The notes below the pieces were generated by a model. The model ran no database searches. It worked only from the letters and a program-made list of their open reading frames with translations, and had not been told where the DNA came from. From positions 2,170,001 through 2,234,000 of the forward strand of contig BSDZ01000003.1 in assembly GCA_030268105.1 (NCBI GenBank): a stretch of 64,000 nt of DNA, written 5' to 3'. The position numbers and the translations under genes are program-made. Shown here piece after piece: positions 36,302 to 48,492 of this stretch; position 1 is the first letter of the stretch; every line of letters begins with the position of its first letter. Source of the stretch: Volvox africanus (taxonomy: Eukaryota > Chlorophyta > Chlorophyceae > Chlamydomonadales > Volvocaceae).

Positions 36302-38966
36302 CCAATATGGGCATGGGCAAGCGTGTAGGGGTCACCAGTAACACCGTATTGGCCACATGCCATAATGTCTGCGATCCCCGCTTCGACGACGGCTGTGGCG
36401 GCCTCACAGGCGCTCGCGGGTCTGGCATTGTCTCAGCCTCTGGTGCATCCCCCTCCCACTGCTCCACCGGGGAGTGGGGAGGGCGCCGAGGCGGACCCCA
36501 GGGCAGCGGCGCCACCAGCCCCGGTGACGGGTCAGGGTCTACCCTGATCCCTTCGTCCGAACGCACACATCTCGGCATCCGAAGCGGGGAGTCATCCAGC
36601 CAGCCAGCCAACGAACTCAGCCAGCCAGCCAATCGCTCAGCTGATCTTACATAGTCGTACTGGCTGGGCACCTTTCTCTGATTGCACTTCATCATCATCT
36701 TGATGCAGTCCCCGCTCTGTATCGCCCATGGCGGCACGTCTGGTGCTGAGATATAGACAGGCAGAAGTCACGAGGGATGTATTGTAAACTCCGCGTGCCT
36801 TGGATCCAGGACCGTGCCTTGGATCCAGGACCGTGCCTTGGATCCAGGTGGGGACCACGGACCGTGGCATACGCCGGCATGAGAGTCATTCATCGGACCC
36901 GGAAAAAGGGCCCTCGGCTGAAGTTGAGACATATCTAGTTGCGGAATTCCCGAGAGAGGGCGATTTATGTCCGCGACTCCGTTGGCATCATGAGCCCTGC
37001 ACCAGCGGGGCCGTCGGGGAACTGAAATAACCCCACAATGCCGCACAGAAGACCGAAACCCCGCCCTTCTGCTCCGCCCTTCTAAGCGTTAGTAAGTACC
37101 CGGCGATATCCCCTGGGCGCGAGCCCGTTCGTTACCGTGTGGTTGTTGAACAAAGAGTAGAGGGGAAAGGAGCGGAGGGGTCAAATGGCCGAGGACGGAA
37201 CCGCGAAAGGAGAGAGCTCGGATGGCGTGTAAGGGTGCTGGAAATAACAGCAAGTATGTGGAGGACGAAGGGTGCATGTGACGTTTGTTTAATGACTAAA
37301 ATGCTTGAAATTAATGGCCACGCAATGAAGTGGCCATCCTGCGAGTATATTTAGCTTCTGTGGCTACTCTAGGGGTAATGAGCCGTGATCGTTTACGGCT
37401 TGAGATTCACCTGGGGTCAAGTATATAGAACCCATGGGCCGTTTCGCTGCATGTGTGTGTAAATGTATCGCGGAGTGAGGGGGTGATACCTCCTCAGTCG
37501 ACGCAACGAACACCGTCAGTTCGATCTTACAAAAACATTTACTCCATAAGAAGCCGCCATTGGCAGGAATTTGATCTCTGCTACACGCGATGTGGCGATA
37601 AATTGCGCCGCCGCCGCCGCAGTCGATGCAGCCACGTTCTCAGACTCACCACCTTGGCCATCGCTACCATCACCTCTGGAATGGGTACAAGGCACCAGGC
37701 AGAGTCGTACGGGGCATGGGGTGCGGGGTGTACATTTCAGAAACCTACGTCTGACCCCAAGTATGTGAGGGTCCGAGCAAGTTGGAGATGTGTGATAGGC
37801 AGGGGTGCAAAAGCGCATCTTGGACCAATACATCCTTGTAAGTTCTCTTTCCCTGGGAGGCTGCCTTGTATGTATACTACGTCCAGGGCCCAATCCTTTC
37901 AGAGAGCCGATACTAATGTGCTATCAGGTCCGTTTCCTCACCTTGGATGTCCACCAGTCGTTGCTACGCCACCAGCACATCTGAGCGCAACTGTCCCAGC
38001 TGGGGAGGCGGCACTCTCTGGGTCATCACGAGCCACGGGTAGAGCAAAGACGAGCGAAATAAGCGGAATACCCGTATGTACCCACCCTCCCTTCAGCCGC
38101 GGTGATAGGAAGTCGTCCCGCCACACCAAGTCCTCAAAGCCGCCGAACGTACAGAACGCTGGGCGGGCCGTTGTATTATGTTGAGGCGAGGCCAGAACGG
38201 TCTTTCTCGGTAGGGATATGGGTAATAAGCTCCCCGGAACCCCTAAAATCACCAACTGAGAACATACATAATAGGGTTCATTACGGCAGAACTCCCAAGT
38301 TATGTGTGTTTGCAGCTTGAAGTGCGACGTGTGATAGATGTGTGACATTGCATTGCATTGATTGGGGGGGCACCATGCGATGTCTGTAGTGGATCACTTG
38401 AGTTAGGCTGACGTTCGGAAAATTCTCTCCTATTGGCACAGGTAGGCTGCTGTAGAAGCCAGGGGAAGCTGCTAGCCGTACAGGCGCATGTTGTGTGAGG
38501 GATAGGGGGGTACAGCTTCACCCGTGGCCACTAACCTGGCAGTCCCTAACTTCCCCGGTATTTCAGGGCACCCTCATCCGGTCTCCCATGCCGACTTCTC
38601 CGGAATCAGTGCTCTTCCCGGGTTCAGCACCCACCACCTGCATCCAGCGGAATCTGCCGAATCAACTAAGGCGTCAACTCCGCTCCTGGCCAGCTCGCAG
38701 GTCAATATAATCGGGTCCCTCACCGTCCATCGACATGGGGGCATGTTGCATGCGTGCTCGCTTGCTTTGAATCCTGGGACACTTGATTCTTGGACGCGGA
38801 GAGTTTATGATGTTGATGACGGCGATCATGCCCCCATATCAGGTATAAACGTCCTGCAGAGATCAGTCCCCAAACACATGCACATTGCATGGAGTGTAAT
38901 GTAGAGAGTGGGGTCTATCTGTTGGTGGTACCAAGCTGATACTTTGCACGATGCATGTGTAACGTC
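36302..38966. other. Region between BABAM1-like gene and tandem array; possible minus-strand exons
   Basis: No gene could be completed. Minus-strand pieces look protein-like: about 36722-36660 (DCIKMMMKCNQRKVPSQYDY before a gtaaga donor), about 37650-37550 (VAASTAAAAAQFIATSRVAE) and about 38165-38080 (FCTFGGFEDLVWRDDFLSPR before a gtgggt donor). They may belong to a small unrecognised gene read leftward, with its start near 38.3 kb. The plus strand shows nothing convincing. The end abuts the truncated first unit of the tandem array. Confidence 0.3.
36794..36848. repeat. Three tandem copies of a 19-bp unit
   Basis: The unit cgtgccttggatccaggac is repeated about 2.9 times with no change, each copy holding the palindrome ggatcc. 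It sits about 0.5 kb past the BABAM1-like stop codon and just upstream of the possible minus-strand ATG at 36734. Function unknown. Confidence 0.85.
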
Positions 38967-40138
38967 TCTGAGGCTGCCGCAGCTGGGCTGCAGGCGGCCG
39001 TGGTGGAGGAGGAGAAGCGGCGTGAGGCCGCTGAGGCTGCTGCAGCTGAGCTGCGGGCGGCAGTGGGAGCGGAGGAGAAGCGGCGTGAGGCTGCTGAGGC
39101 GACCATAGTTCAGCTTCGTGCGATGGTGGTGAAGATGGAAGAGCAGGTACGGCAGGGTTCAGATTGCAAACGCCACCTATGCAACATCTCTGCCGTACAT
39201 CGTTTAATGTTTGATTATTTAAATCGCATGTGTAGAGGCAAGGCTCAGGTTGCCAAAGGATGGTGCACTATGGAGATAGGGTGTTCCTGTGTGCTTTAGT
39301 CGTGTCATATGTCATGTTCCCTGACTGACGGATATCTTGTGGCCGCTTCCGCCCGGCCTTTGCCGTCATTTGCTCTCTCGTTTTCTTCACTCTACCCCGC
39401 GCATATTGACCCTTCTCCCATGACTACACGCCCTTGCAGGTGCGCTGCAGCAACGAGCAGATTACGAAGTGTAGCGCCCTTCAAGAACGATTTGCTAACG
39501 TCCAGAAGTCGATGAAGCTGTACCGCTTCCAGTCACGAAGGCTGAAGCGGCTGTTGAAAGAGGTGAGGATGGTGCGGCCCAAGGGGGGGGGGCATAGGGT
39601 AGAGGTGCGATGCTGCATGGTGCCTGCGTGGCTGTCTGTTTGCATACCGGGGGTTTTGGTGAGGCCATGGGCGGGGGCCATGTGTATCCGAATCCGTTGT
39701 TATTATTTACGAGCTCCCCTCCCTTTCCCTCACAAACAAACGCACATGCAGGCACACGGCCAGGCGCTGGACGCTGTGGACGACATCTTCCTCAATGACG
39801 AGGATGACGTGCACATGGCGGAGCGGATGATCAGATATGAGCAGCCCGTGCAGGCCGAAACTGTTTCAGCAGCCTTGGAGCCGCCTGCGATTGCCCCGGC
39901 AGCGACAACACAGCCCCCCACTCCCACGAAGCTAGAGGAGCGGCTTACTTACTCCAGCTGTAAGTCCAGGAACAGCCAGTCCACGGCGGTTTCTACTCCT
40001 TGCAGTTGGGGGATTCGGGACACGTTTGTGGAGGTGTTCGGGTCGCGGTTATGTGGCCAGGCCTCTATCGCAGCCCCGTCTACGTCTGTTTTTGCGAAGC
40101 TTCTAGAGGCTGCCGCGGGGCAGCCAAGTTACCGCTGA
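38967..40138 (+). pseudogene. 5'-truncated first copy of the array coiled-coil gene
   Basis: Only the end of exon 3 (38967-39146, about 2.5 of the 21-residue repeats), exon 4 (39440-39562) and exon 5 (39752-40138) are present, and they match the complete copies. Exons 1 and 2 are missing. Homology starts abruptly inside a 63-bp repeat, directly after unrelated sequence, so this marks the left edge of the array. Without the normal start and promoter it is probably not expressed as the full protein. Confidence 0.85.
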
Positions 40139-42698
40139 CTGCAGATATATTCCCCCTGTCATGCATTGACACCCATATGTCGCTCTAAGCCACGTCGGCA
40201 ACAACTGCTGAAATACATCGGCCTTCTGCAATATGGATGGTTGGCCCAGCGTGTGTTTTGTTACATTTATCCGGCGGCCACTTGATGATGGTCTGAGTAA
40301 CGATTGAGAACCTTGACATTATTAGAGCCCGGGTGAGAATGAGACGCGTACGACTAAGACAGCCTCATCCGCCAATGTAGGATGATTTCAACTAGTGCCG
40401 TACCTAACTAGCTAGAGCTAGCTGAGCAGCATCTCAGCCGCATTGCCGTACGTTTCCAACATCATGATTGTTGTGGACCACAACACAGCGTGATCTTGGC
40501 CAGACATGTCAACCAGATATTTGCGTCATGCGTCGTCAGTTTTTGCTTCGTACTGCGTCGTCATGCGTCGTCATGCGTCGTCAGTTTTTGCTTCGTACTT
40601 CTTGTTCGTTGTTTCCTAGACAGGATGGTGGGGCGTGTTTTCGTTCAGAGGTACAACTTGTGGCCTGAGCAGTGAACAATAAATGGATGCCGTATAGAAG
40701 GCATATCTGTGTTGGGTCGTTGGTGCCCACTTCACTGGGCCATATGCCGCATAGGGCATGGCGTCGCTTAGCAGGGAGGTGATGGATGTCGTTTTCGTAT
40801 TCGTTTTCGTATTTTCGTATGATGGCAACGGGACAGTGCGTCACCCTTGTACCTAGGATGCATGTGCCGTGCGTTTGCCAGGACCGTCTTCATGTTCAAT
40901 ATTGCTCAAGTATCTTTACACCGCCAGCATTCATCTTTTCTGGTCTTCCTTTTAGTGGCACTTTATGGCGGGTGTGCGGTGGTGTGGTGGCGGAGGTGGC
41001 GGTCTTAAGAGAAGGTGATGCGGTGGAAATAGTGATTGGAAATAGTGATTGGAAATAGTGATGGGAAATAGTGATGGGAAATAGTGATGGGAAATAGTGA
41101 TGGGAAATAGTGATGGGAAATAGTGATTGAAAATAGTGATGGGAAATAGTGATTGGAAATAGTGATTGAAAATAGTGATTGGAAATGGTGATGGGAAATA
41201 GTGATTGGAAATAGTGATTGGAAAGAGTGATTGGAAATGGTTGGACCCCAGACTGCTTGGCAATGAGGGCGGTGACACATGCGGCGGAGAGGAAGCCCTG
41301 GTGACGGTGGTGGTGGGGAGAAAAGGCGGGCAGAGGTTTGCTGCTGCAGAGATGGATGATGGACAGTGCACGTGCGGATGACGGGTGGAAGGACTGGTCA
41401 GGTGGCATTAGCGGGGTTCACCAGTGTGCAGGACCGCACTTGTAGCTGGAGGTAAGAGATGGTGTGGCTTTGAGGACGGAGGTGAGCGCGGAGGTGGAGG
41501 TATGACTTCACGACAGCAGGCAGGGGGCAACCTAAGGGGGGGATGGTCATCGGTGCATCAATGTAATCGCTGCATGAACGTCATAAACGAGACTTGAATT
41601 GCATGGTTTGATTGTTCTCGTACGCCTCAGAGCTGCTCTTATCTTTCGCATGCCTCAATGCGCCGCATCTTCCAAATGAGCCGTGTTTGAGGCATTCCGT
41701 TACAGTTATCGGTATTTATAACTCCTCCAACGAACAAATGTCCGCATCCATCATGTAACATCTTTTAACACGCTCAGGGTGTCCAGCAGTCCGTACGGAA
41801 TGTTATATCACGCTGTTATATCACCTTCTCTGCACTTTCCTCAATAATAATTATCATAATTTCAGATGTCATTACATCAGATGTTATTTATTGGAAATAG
41901 CGGGTCCCACCATCGGGGTCCGTCCATGATGGGAAAAAGACGATCGTATGGAATCAGCACCGAGACGTGGAGGGCGCACGTTCGGGGTGTCCACGCCATC
42001 TACATCCGTCCCCCCTTGAAAGGCCAACCCTGGCTGCCGGCACCCGGCAGCCAACGCATCCGCTACCCCGACTTCACACCCCGACTTATGCTCAAGCTTA
42101 AGATACGTGAACTTCTTTCTCTGATGGCGCACGAGCGGTCTCTGGGATCATGCAAAGGTGCTCGACGCCGTGTGAAATTTTGGGATTCTCTTTCCAGCCT
42201 CCCATTCCGCATACAAAGTTGAGAATTTAGTTGTCAGATTGCAACTCAGCGTAGTTGGGTTACGCCATTCCCGTTGCTCCTGACCGCCTGCGAGCTGCCA
42301 TTTATTCGTTTAAGCGGTGCAGTTCCACACCGACAAATTCAGATGTTCGCAAAACCTGCATGCTGAGGCATTTCGAGCACAATCCTGCCTTACGAATGTC
42401 ATTGAGGTTGCTTCATCATTGACGCAATGTGGGTACTTCAAAGAGACGCAGCCGTACGATACTTGAGGAGTTGGACCGAAGTGCTTTTTCACCACTTTTA
42501 GCAGCAAATTACGCACGTTGTGTTTCTCAATTTACTTGATCAATACATAACGGTATTTACACACGAATCCCAAACAAGCTTTCCTTACATCCGCCGTTGA
42601 GGCTTGGAACTTCGACAGCTCTATCCTGGACGCACCAAACGCAACACTTGAGTCTTCTTTAGTATAGGAACAGTAATTACAGCATCCATAACTCCAAA
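40139..42698 (+). repeat. Array spacer 1
   Basis: The non-coding part of the unit, between one copy's stop and the next copy's ATG, should hold the 3' UTR and the next promoter. Contents in order: a 10-bp repeat of the type tgcgtcgtca near 40523-40580, the 13-bp minisatellite at about 41025-41242, a tgtaac element at about 41755 that resembles the green-algal TGTAA polyadenylation signal, and AT-rich DNA to the next start. Open frames, including a 118-codon one at 41866-42222, have no splice or family support. Confidence 0.75.
41025..41242 (+). repeat. 13-bp minisatellite, spacer 1
   Basis: About 16-17 units of GGAAATAGTGATT or GGAAATAGTGATG, with GAAAGAG and GAAAATAG variants. On the minus strand these give repetitive Phe/Pro/Ile/Ser/His frames that are shadows. 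Confidence 0.9.
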
Positions 42699-45600
42699 AT
42701 GCAGCAGCATAACTCCGACCCAACGATGGTCACGAGCACACAGACTTTTGTGCCTGCGGCACACGTCACATGCCCTCAACCTGCGGGGCCTTCCTGGATC
42801 CCAGAAACAACTGACGAAAGTGCGGCGTGCGGGTCATGGCCTCAGTCGACTGAGGTCGTACCGGCAAATTTGCCGGCAAACAAGATGTCCTTCACGAAGG
42901 TGAAGACGTGGGTTATCCGTGCACGTGAGGATAACTGCAGTAGGGATAAGGTTACGACAAACAATAACATGAGTGTCAGCAGCGGCGGAGGAAACTTCGG
43001 ACTCGATCTCGGTGCCACGCCGTTGCGTGACGGCTTCCGGCAAGTGGTGGATGACACCAAGGAGAAGCTTATGACAGTGCGCAAGGTGTGTGAGGGTATA
43101 TGTGCGTATACGTGGTGTGCTCTGTTTTAGGGCTGACCTTGGAACGACGGAGACTCACATTTTGTTTCTGTTTTGTTTCCTGCACCTGCGTTCTCTCGCA
43201 CAGGTTACTGCACAAGCATTCTCAAAGGGACGATGGTTTCGATCATGGAATTTTCTGAAGCTCCAGGCTCAAGACAAGGAGCAGGTCCACCTACCAGCGT
43301 CCGCGAAGTTGCTGCAGCCCTCTTCGGCACTGGCCAACCGCAAGGAGTGCTTCACAGCGACGGCGGTAGTGGTGAGTTCTGATTGTCGTTGGTAGATATA
43401 GTAATTGGAGTTTAGGACCGTTTGGTGCTTCACTTTATAATGGACACGGAGCGTCGCACGGCTTGTAGGCAGGGGGCTGTGCCCATCATACCTAACATGC
43501 AACAGGGGCGTGGTGTGGGTGGCGTGTTGCAGCGTGGACTACGGCCACTATGGCATGACGTCCGCAGCTTCTTTTGGTTACAACTGACTTTGACTACAAA
43601 CGATAGTCGCAGTTTATATATGGCGAACGATAGTCGTGGTTTGTAGGCTTTTGAAGGCTCGCGGCAGCCCAAACCCTAATGCAAGCCGTGGGAGATGATG
43701 TCACCTGCACATTGACTTGATGAGCCTGACTTTGTCTGCATGTTCAAGATCGATCGTGCATGCATCCTTTCTGTACATCATGCTTTGCGTGCTATCCCAT
43801 CCGACGTCTTGCAGCTGGTGGACTGTGCTCAAGAGTCAGCGGAGAATAATGGAGATGTACAGCAGCGTGATGCTGCTGCAGCTGAGCTGCGGGCGGTCGT
43901 GGTGGAGGAGGAGAAGCGGCGTGAGGCCGCTGAGGCTGCCGCAGCTGAGCTGCGGGCGGCAGTAGGAGAGGCGGAGAAGCGGCGTGAGGATGCTGAGGCT
44001 GCTGCAGCTGAGCTGCAGGCGGCCGTGGTGGAGGAGGAGAAGCGGCGTGAGACCGCTGAGGCTGCCGCAGCTGAGCTGCGGGCGGCAGTAGGAGAGGCGG
44101 AGAAGCGGCGTGAGGCCGCTGAGGCTGGTGCAGCTATGCTGCAGGCGGCCGTGGTGGAGGAGGAGAAGCGGCGTGAGGACGCTGAGGCTGCTGCAGCTGA
44201 GCTGCAGGCGGCCGTGGTGGAGGAGGAGAAGCGGCGTGAGACCGCTGAGGCTGCCGCAGCTGAGCTGCGGGCGGCAGTAGGAGAGGCGGAGAAGCGGCGT
44301 GAGGCCGCTGAGGCTGGTGCAGCTATGCTGCAGGCGGCCGTGGGAGCGGAGGAGAAGCGGTGTGAGGATGCTGAGGCTGCTGCAGCTGAGCTGCGGGCGG
44401 CCGTGGTGGAGGAGGAGAAGCGGCGTGAGGCCGCTGAGGCTGCCGCAGCTGAGCTGCGGGCGGCATTAGGAGATGCGAAGAAGCGGCGTGAGGCCGCTGA
44501 GGCTGGTGCAGCTACGCTGCAGGCGGCCGTGGTGGAGGAGGAGAAGCGGCGTGAGACCGCTGAGGCTGCCGCAGCTGGTCTGCTGGCGACCGTGGTGGAG
44601 GAGGAGAAGCGGCGTGAGGCCGCTGAGGCTGCCGCAGCTGGTCTGCAGGCGACCGTGGTGGAGGAGGAGAAGCGGCGTGAGGCCGCTGAGGCTGCCGCAG
44701 CTGAGCTGCGGGCGGCAGTAGGAGAGGCGGAGAAGCGGCATGAGGCCGCTGAGGCTGCCGCAGCTGGGCTGCAGGCGGCCGTGGTGGAGGAGGAGAAGCG
44801 GCATGAGGCCGCTGAGGCTGCCGCAGCTGAGCTGCGGGCGGCAGTGGGAGCGGAGGAGAAGCGGCGTGAGGCTGCTGAGGCGACCATAGTTCAGCTTCGT
44901 GCGATGGTGGTGAAGATGGAAGAGCAGGTACGGCAGGGTTCAGATTGCAAACGCCACCTATGCAACATCTCTGCCGTACATCGTTTAATGTTTGATTATT
45001 TAAATCGCATGTGTAGAGGCAAGGCTCAGGTTGCCAAAGGATGGTGCACTATGGAGATAGGGTGTTCCTGTGTGCTTTAGTCGTGTCATATGTCATGTTC
45101 CCTGACTGACGGATATCTTGTGGCCGCTTCCGCCCGGCCTTTGCCGTCATTTGCTCTCTCGTTTTCTTCACTCTACCCCGCGCATATTGACCCTTCTCCC
45201 ATGACTACACGCCCTTGCAGGTGCGCTGCAGCAACGAGCAGATTACGAAGTGTAGCGCCCTTCAAGAACGATTTGCTAACGTCCAGAAGTCGATGAAGCT
45301 GTACCGCTTCCAGTCACGAAGGCTGAAGCGGCTGTTGAAAGAGGTGAGGATGGTGCGGCCCAAGGGGGGGGGGCATAGGGTAGAGGTGCGATGCTGCATG
45401 GTGCCTGCGTGGCTGTCTGTTTGCATACCGGGGGTTTTGGTGAGGCCATGGGCGGGGGCCATGTGTATCCGAATCCGTTGTTATTATTTACGAGCTCCCC
45501 TCCCTTTCCCTCACAAACAAACGCACATGCAGGCACACGGCCAGGCGCTGGACGCTGTGGACGACATCTTCCTCAATGACGAGGATGACGTGCACATGGC

Positions 45601-45919
45601 GGAGCGGATGATCAGATATGAGCAGCCCGTGCAGGCCGAAACTGTTTCAGCAGCCTTGGAGCCGCCTGCGATTGCCCCGGCAGCGACAACACAGCCCCCC
45701 ACTCCCACGAAGCTAGAGGAGCGGCTTACTTACTCCAGCTGTAAGTCCAGGAACAGCCAGTCCACGGCGGTTTCTACTCCTTGCAGTTGGGGGATTCGGG
45801 ACACGTTTGTGGAGGTGTTCGGGTCGCGGTTATGTGGCCAGGCCTCTATCGCAGCCCCGTCTACGTCTGTTTTTGCGAAGCTTCTAGAGGCTGCCGCGGG
45901 GCAGCCAAGTTACCGCTGA
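42699..45919 (+). CDS. Array coiled-coil protein, copy 1 (725 residues)
   Basis: Five exons in phase 0: 42699-43085, 43204-43371, 43815-44927, 45221-45343, 45533-45919. Residues 1-129 are a Thr/Ser/Asn-rich head (start MQQHNSDPTMVTSTQTFVP) ending in TPLRDGFRQVVDDTKEKLM. Exon 2 gives GRWFRSWNFLKLQAQDKEQ. Exon 3 (371 residues) is 16 repeats of a 21-residue unit close to EEEKRREAAEAAAAELRAA, alternating with a GEAEKRRE form: three heptads per unit, so a long Ala-rich coiled coil. Exon 4 is basic (QKSMKLYRFQSRRLKRLLKE). Exon 5 is acidic then Pro/Ala/Thr-rich and ends AAAGQPSYR. No family or catalytic motif was recognised; a structural or scaffold role is inference. A gtaagt inside exon 5 (about 45742) would leave a ~46-nt intron and shift the frame, so it is read through. 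Confidence 0.75.
43871..44880 (+). repeat. 63-bp repeat array in exon 3, copy 1 (16 units)
   Basis: Tandem 63-bp units encode the 21-residue coiled-coil repeat. Variants include EKRCEDAEA, KKRREAAEAGAATLQA and GLLATVV, which distinguish this copy from copies 2-4. The last unit diverges to EATIVQLRAMVVKMEEQ before the exon end. The opposite strand has a 352-codon Ser/Ala frame that is a composition shadow. Confidence 0.95.
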
Positions 45920-48492
45920 CTGCAGATATATTCCCCCTGTCATGCATTGACACCCATATGTCGCTCTAAGCCACGTCGGCAACAACTGCTGAAATACATC
46001 GGCCTTCTGCAATATGGATGGTTGGCCCAGCGTGTGTTTTGTTACATTTATCCGGCGGCCACTTGATGATGGTCCGAGTAACGATTGAGAACCTTGACAT
46101 TATTAGAGCCCGGGTGAGAATGAGACTCGTACGACTAAGACAGCCTCATCCGCCAATGTAGGATGATTTCAACTAGTGCCGTACCTAACTAGCTAGAGCT
46201 AGCTGAGCAGCATCTCAGCCGCATTGCCGTACGTTTCCAACATCATGATTGTTGTGGACCACAACACAGCGTGATCTTGGCCAGACATGTCAACCAGATA
46301 TTTGCGTCATGCGTCGTCAGTTTTTGCTTCGTACTGCGTCGTCATGCGTCGTCATGCGTCGTCAGTTTTTGCTTCGTACTTCTTGTTCGTTGTTTCCTAG
46401 ACAGGATGGTGGGGCGTGTTTTCGTTCAGAGGTACAACTTGTGGCCTGAGCAGTGAACAATAAATGGATGCCGTATAGAAGGCATATCTGTGTTGGGTCG
46501 TTGGTGCCCACTTCACTGGGCCATATGCCGCATAGGGCATGGCGTCGCTTAGCAGGGAGGTGATGGATGTCGTTTTCGTATTCGTTTTCGTATTTTCGTA
46601 TGATGGCAACGGGACAGTGCGTCACCCTTGTACCTAGGATGCATGTGCCGTGCGTTTGCCAGGACCGTCTTCATGTTCAATATTGCTCAAGTATCTTTAC
46701 ACCGCCAGCATTCATCTTTTCTGGTCTTCCTTTTAGTGGCACTTTATGGCGGGTGTGCGGTGGTGTGGTGGCGGAGGTGGCGGTCTTAAGAGAAGGTGAT
46801 GCGGTGGAAATAGTGATTGGAAATAGTGATTGGAAATAGTGATGGGAAATAGTGATGGGAAATAGTGATGGGAAATAGTGATGGGAAATAGTGATGGGAA
46901 ATAGTGATGGGAAATAGTGATTGAAAATAGTGATGGGAAATAGTGATTGGAAATAGTGATTGAAAATAGTGATTGGAAATGGTGATGGGAAATAGTGATT
47001 GGAAATAGTGATTGGAAAGAGTGATTGGAAATGGTTGGACCCCAGACTGCTTGGCAATGAGGGCGGTGACACATGCGGCGGAGAGGAAGCCCTGGTGACG
47101 GTGGTGGTGGGGAGAAAAGGCGGGCAGAGGTTTGCTGCTGCAGAGATGGATGATGGACAGTGCACGTGCGGATGACGGGTGGAAGGACTGGTCAGGTGGC
47201 ATTAGCGGGGTTCACCAGTGTGCAGGACCGCACTTGTAGCTGGAGGTAAGAGATGGTGTGGCTTTGAGGACGGAGGTGAGCGCGGAGGTGGAGGTATGAC
47301 TTCACGACAGCAGGCAGGGGGCAACCTAAGGGGGGGATGGTCATCGGTGCATCAATGTAATCGCTGCATGAACGTCATAAACGAGACTTGAATTGCATGG
47401 TTTGATTGTTCTCGTACGCCTCAGAGCTGCTCTTATCTTTCGCATGCCTCAATGCGCCGCATCTTCCAAATGAGCCGTGTTTGAGGCATTCCGTTACAGT
47501 TATCGGTATTTATAACTCCTCCAACGAACAAATGTCCGCATCCATCATGTAACATCTTTTAACACGCTCAGGGTGTCCAGCAGTCCGTACGGAATGTTAT
47601 ATCACGCTGTTATATCACCTTCTCTGCACTTTCCTCAATAATAATTATCATAATTTCAGATGTCATTACATCAGATGTTATTTATTGGAAATAGCGGGTC
47701 CCACCATCGGGGTCCGTCCATGATGGGAAAAAGACGATCGTATGGAATCAGCACCGAGACGTGGAGGGCGCACGTTCGGGGTGTCCACGCCATCTACATC
47801 CGTCCCCCCTTGAAAGGCCAACCCTGGCTGCCGGCACCCGGCAGCCAACGCATCCGCTACCCCGACTTCACACCCCGACTTATGCTCAAGCTTAAGATAC
47901 GTGAACTTCTTTCTCTGATGGCGCACGAGCGGTCTCTGGGATCATGCAAAGGTGCTCGACGCCGTGTGAAATTTTGGGATTCTCTTTCCAGCCTCCCATT
48001 CCGCATACAAAGTTGAGAATTTAGTTGTCAGATTGCAACTCAGCGTAGTTGGGTTACGCCATTCCCGTTGCTCCTGACCGCCTGCGAGCTGCCATTTATT
48101 CGTTTAAGCGGTGCAGTTCCACACCGACAAATTCAGATGTTCGCAAAACCTGCATGCTGAGGCCTTTCGAGCACAATCCTGCCTTACGAATGTCATTGAG
48201 GTTGCTTCATCATTGACGCAATGTGGGTACTTCAAAGAGACGCAGCCGTACGATACTTGAGGAGTTGGACCGAAGTGCTTTTTCACCACTTTTAGCAGCA
48301 AATTACGCACGTTGTGTTTCTCAATTTACTTGATCAATACATAACGGTATTTACACACGAATCCCAAACAAGCTTTCCTTACATCCGCCGTTGAGGCTTG
48401 GAACTTCGACAGCTCTATCCTGGACGCACCAAACGCAACACTTGAGTCTTCTTTAGTATAGGAACAGTAATTACAGCATCCATAACTCCAAA
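45920..48492 (+). repeat. Array spacer 2
   Basis: Same layout as spacer 1, slightly longer. It shares with spacer 1 the forms agatatttgcg and gcatggcgtcgc. A private change is gaggcctttcg near 48163, where the other spacers have gaggcatttcg. Confidence 0.75.
46806..47036 (+). repeat. 13-bp minisatellite, spacer 2
   Basis: About 17-18 units, one 13-bp unit longer than in spacer 1, with the same start and end units. Confidence 0.9.

Noticed and set aside
41866..42222. 118-codon plus-strand frame repeated in all four spacers
   Set aside because: Its conservation is explained by overall unit identity; no motif, no splice-linked partner and a poor start context.
45742..45786. Possible short intron in exon 5 of the array gene (gtaagt ... 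ttgcag)
   Set aside because: It would be only about 46 nt and would shift the frame, whereas reading through gives a coherent tail to the stop.
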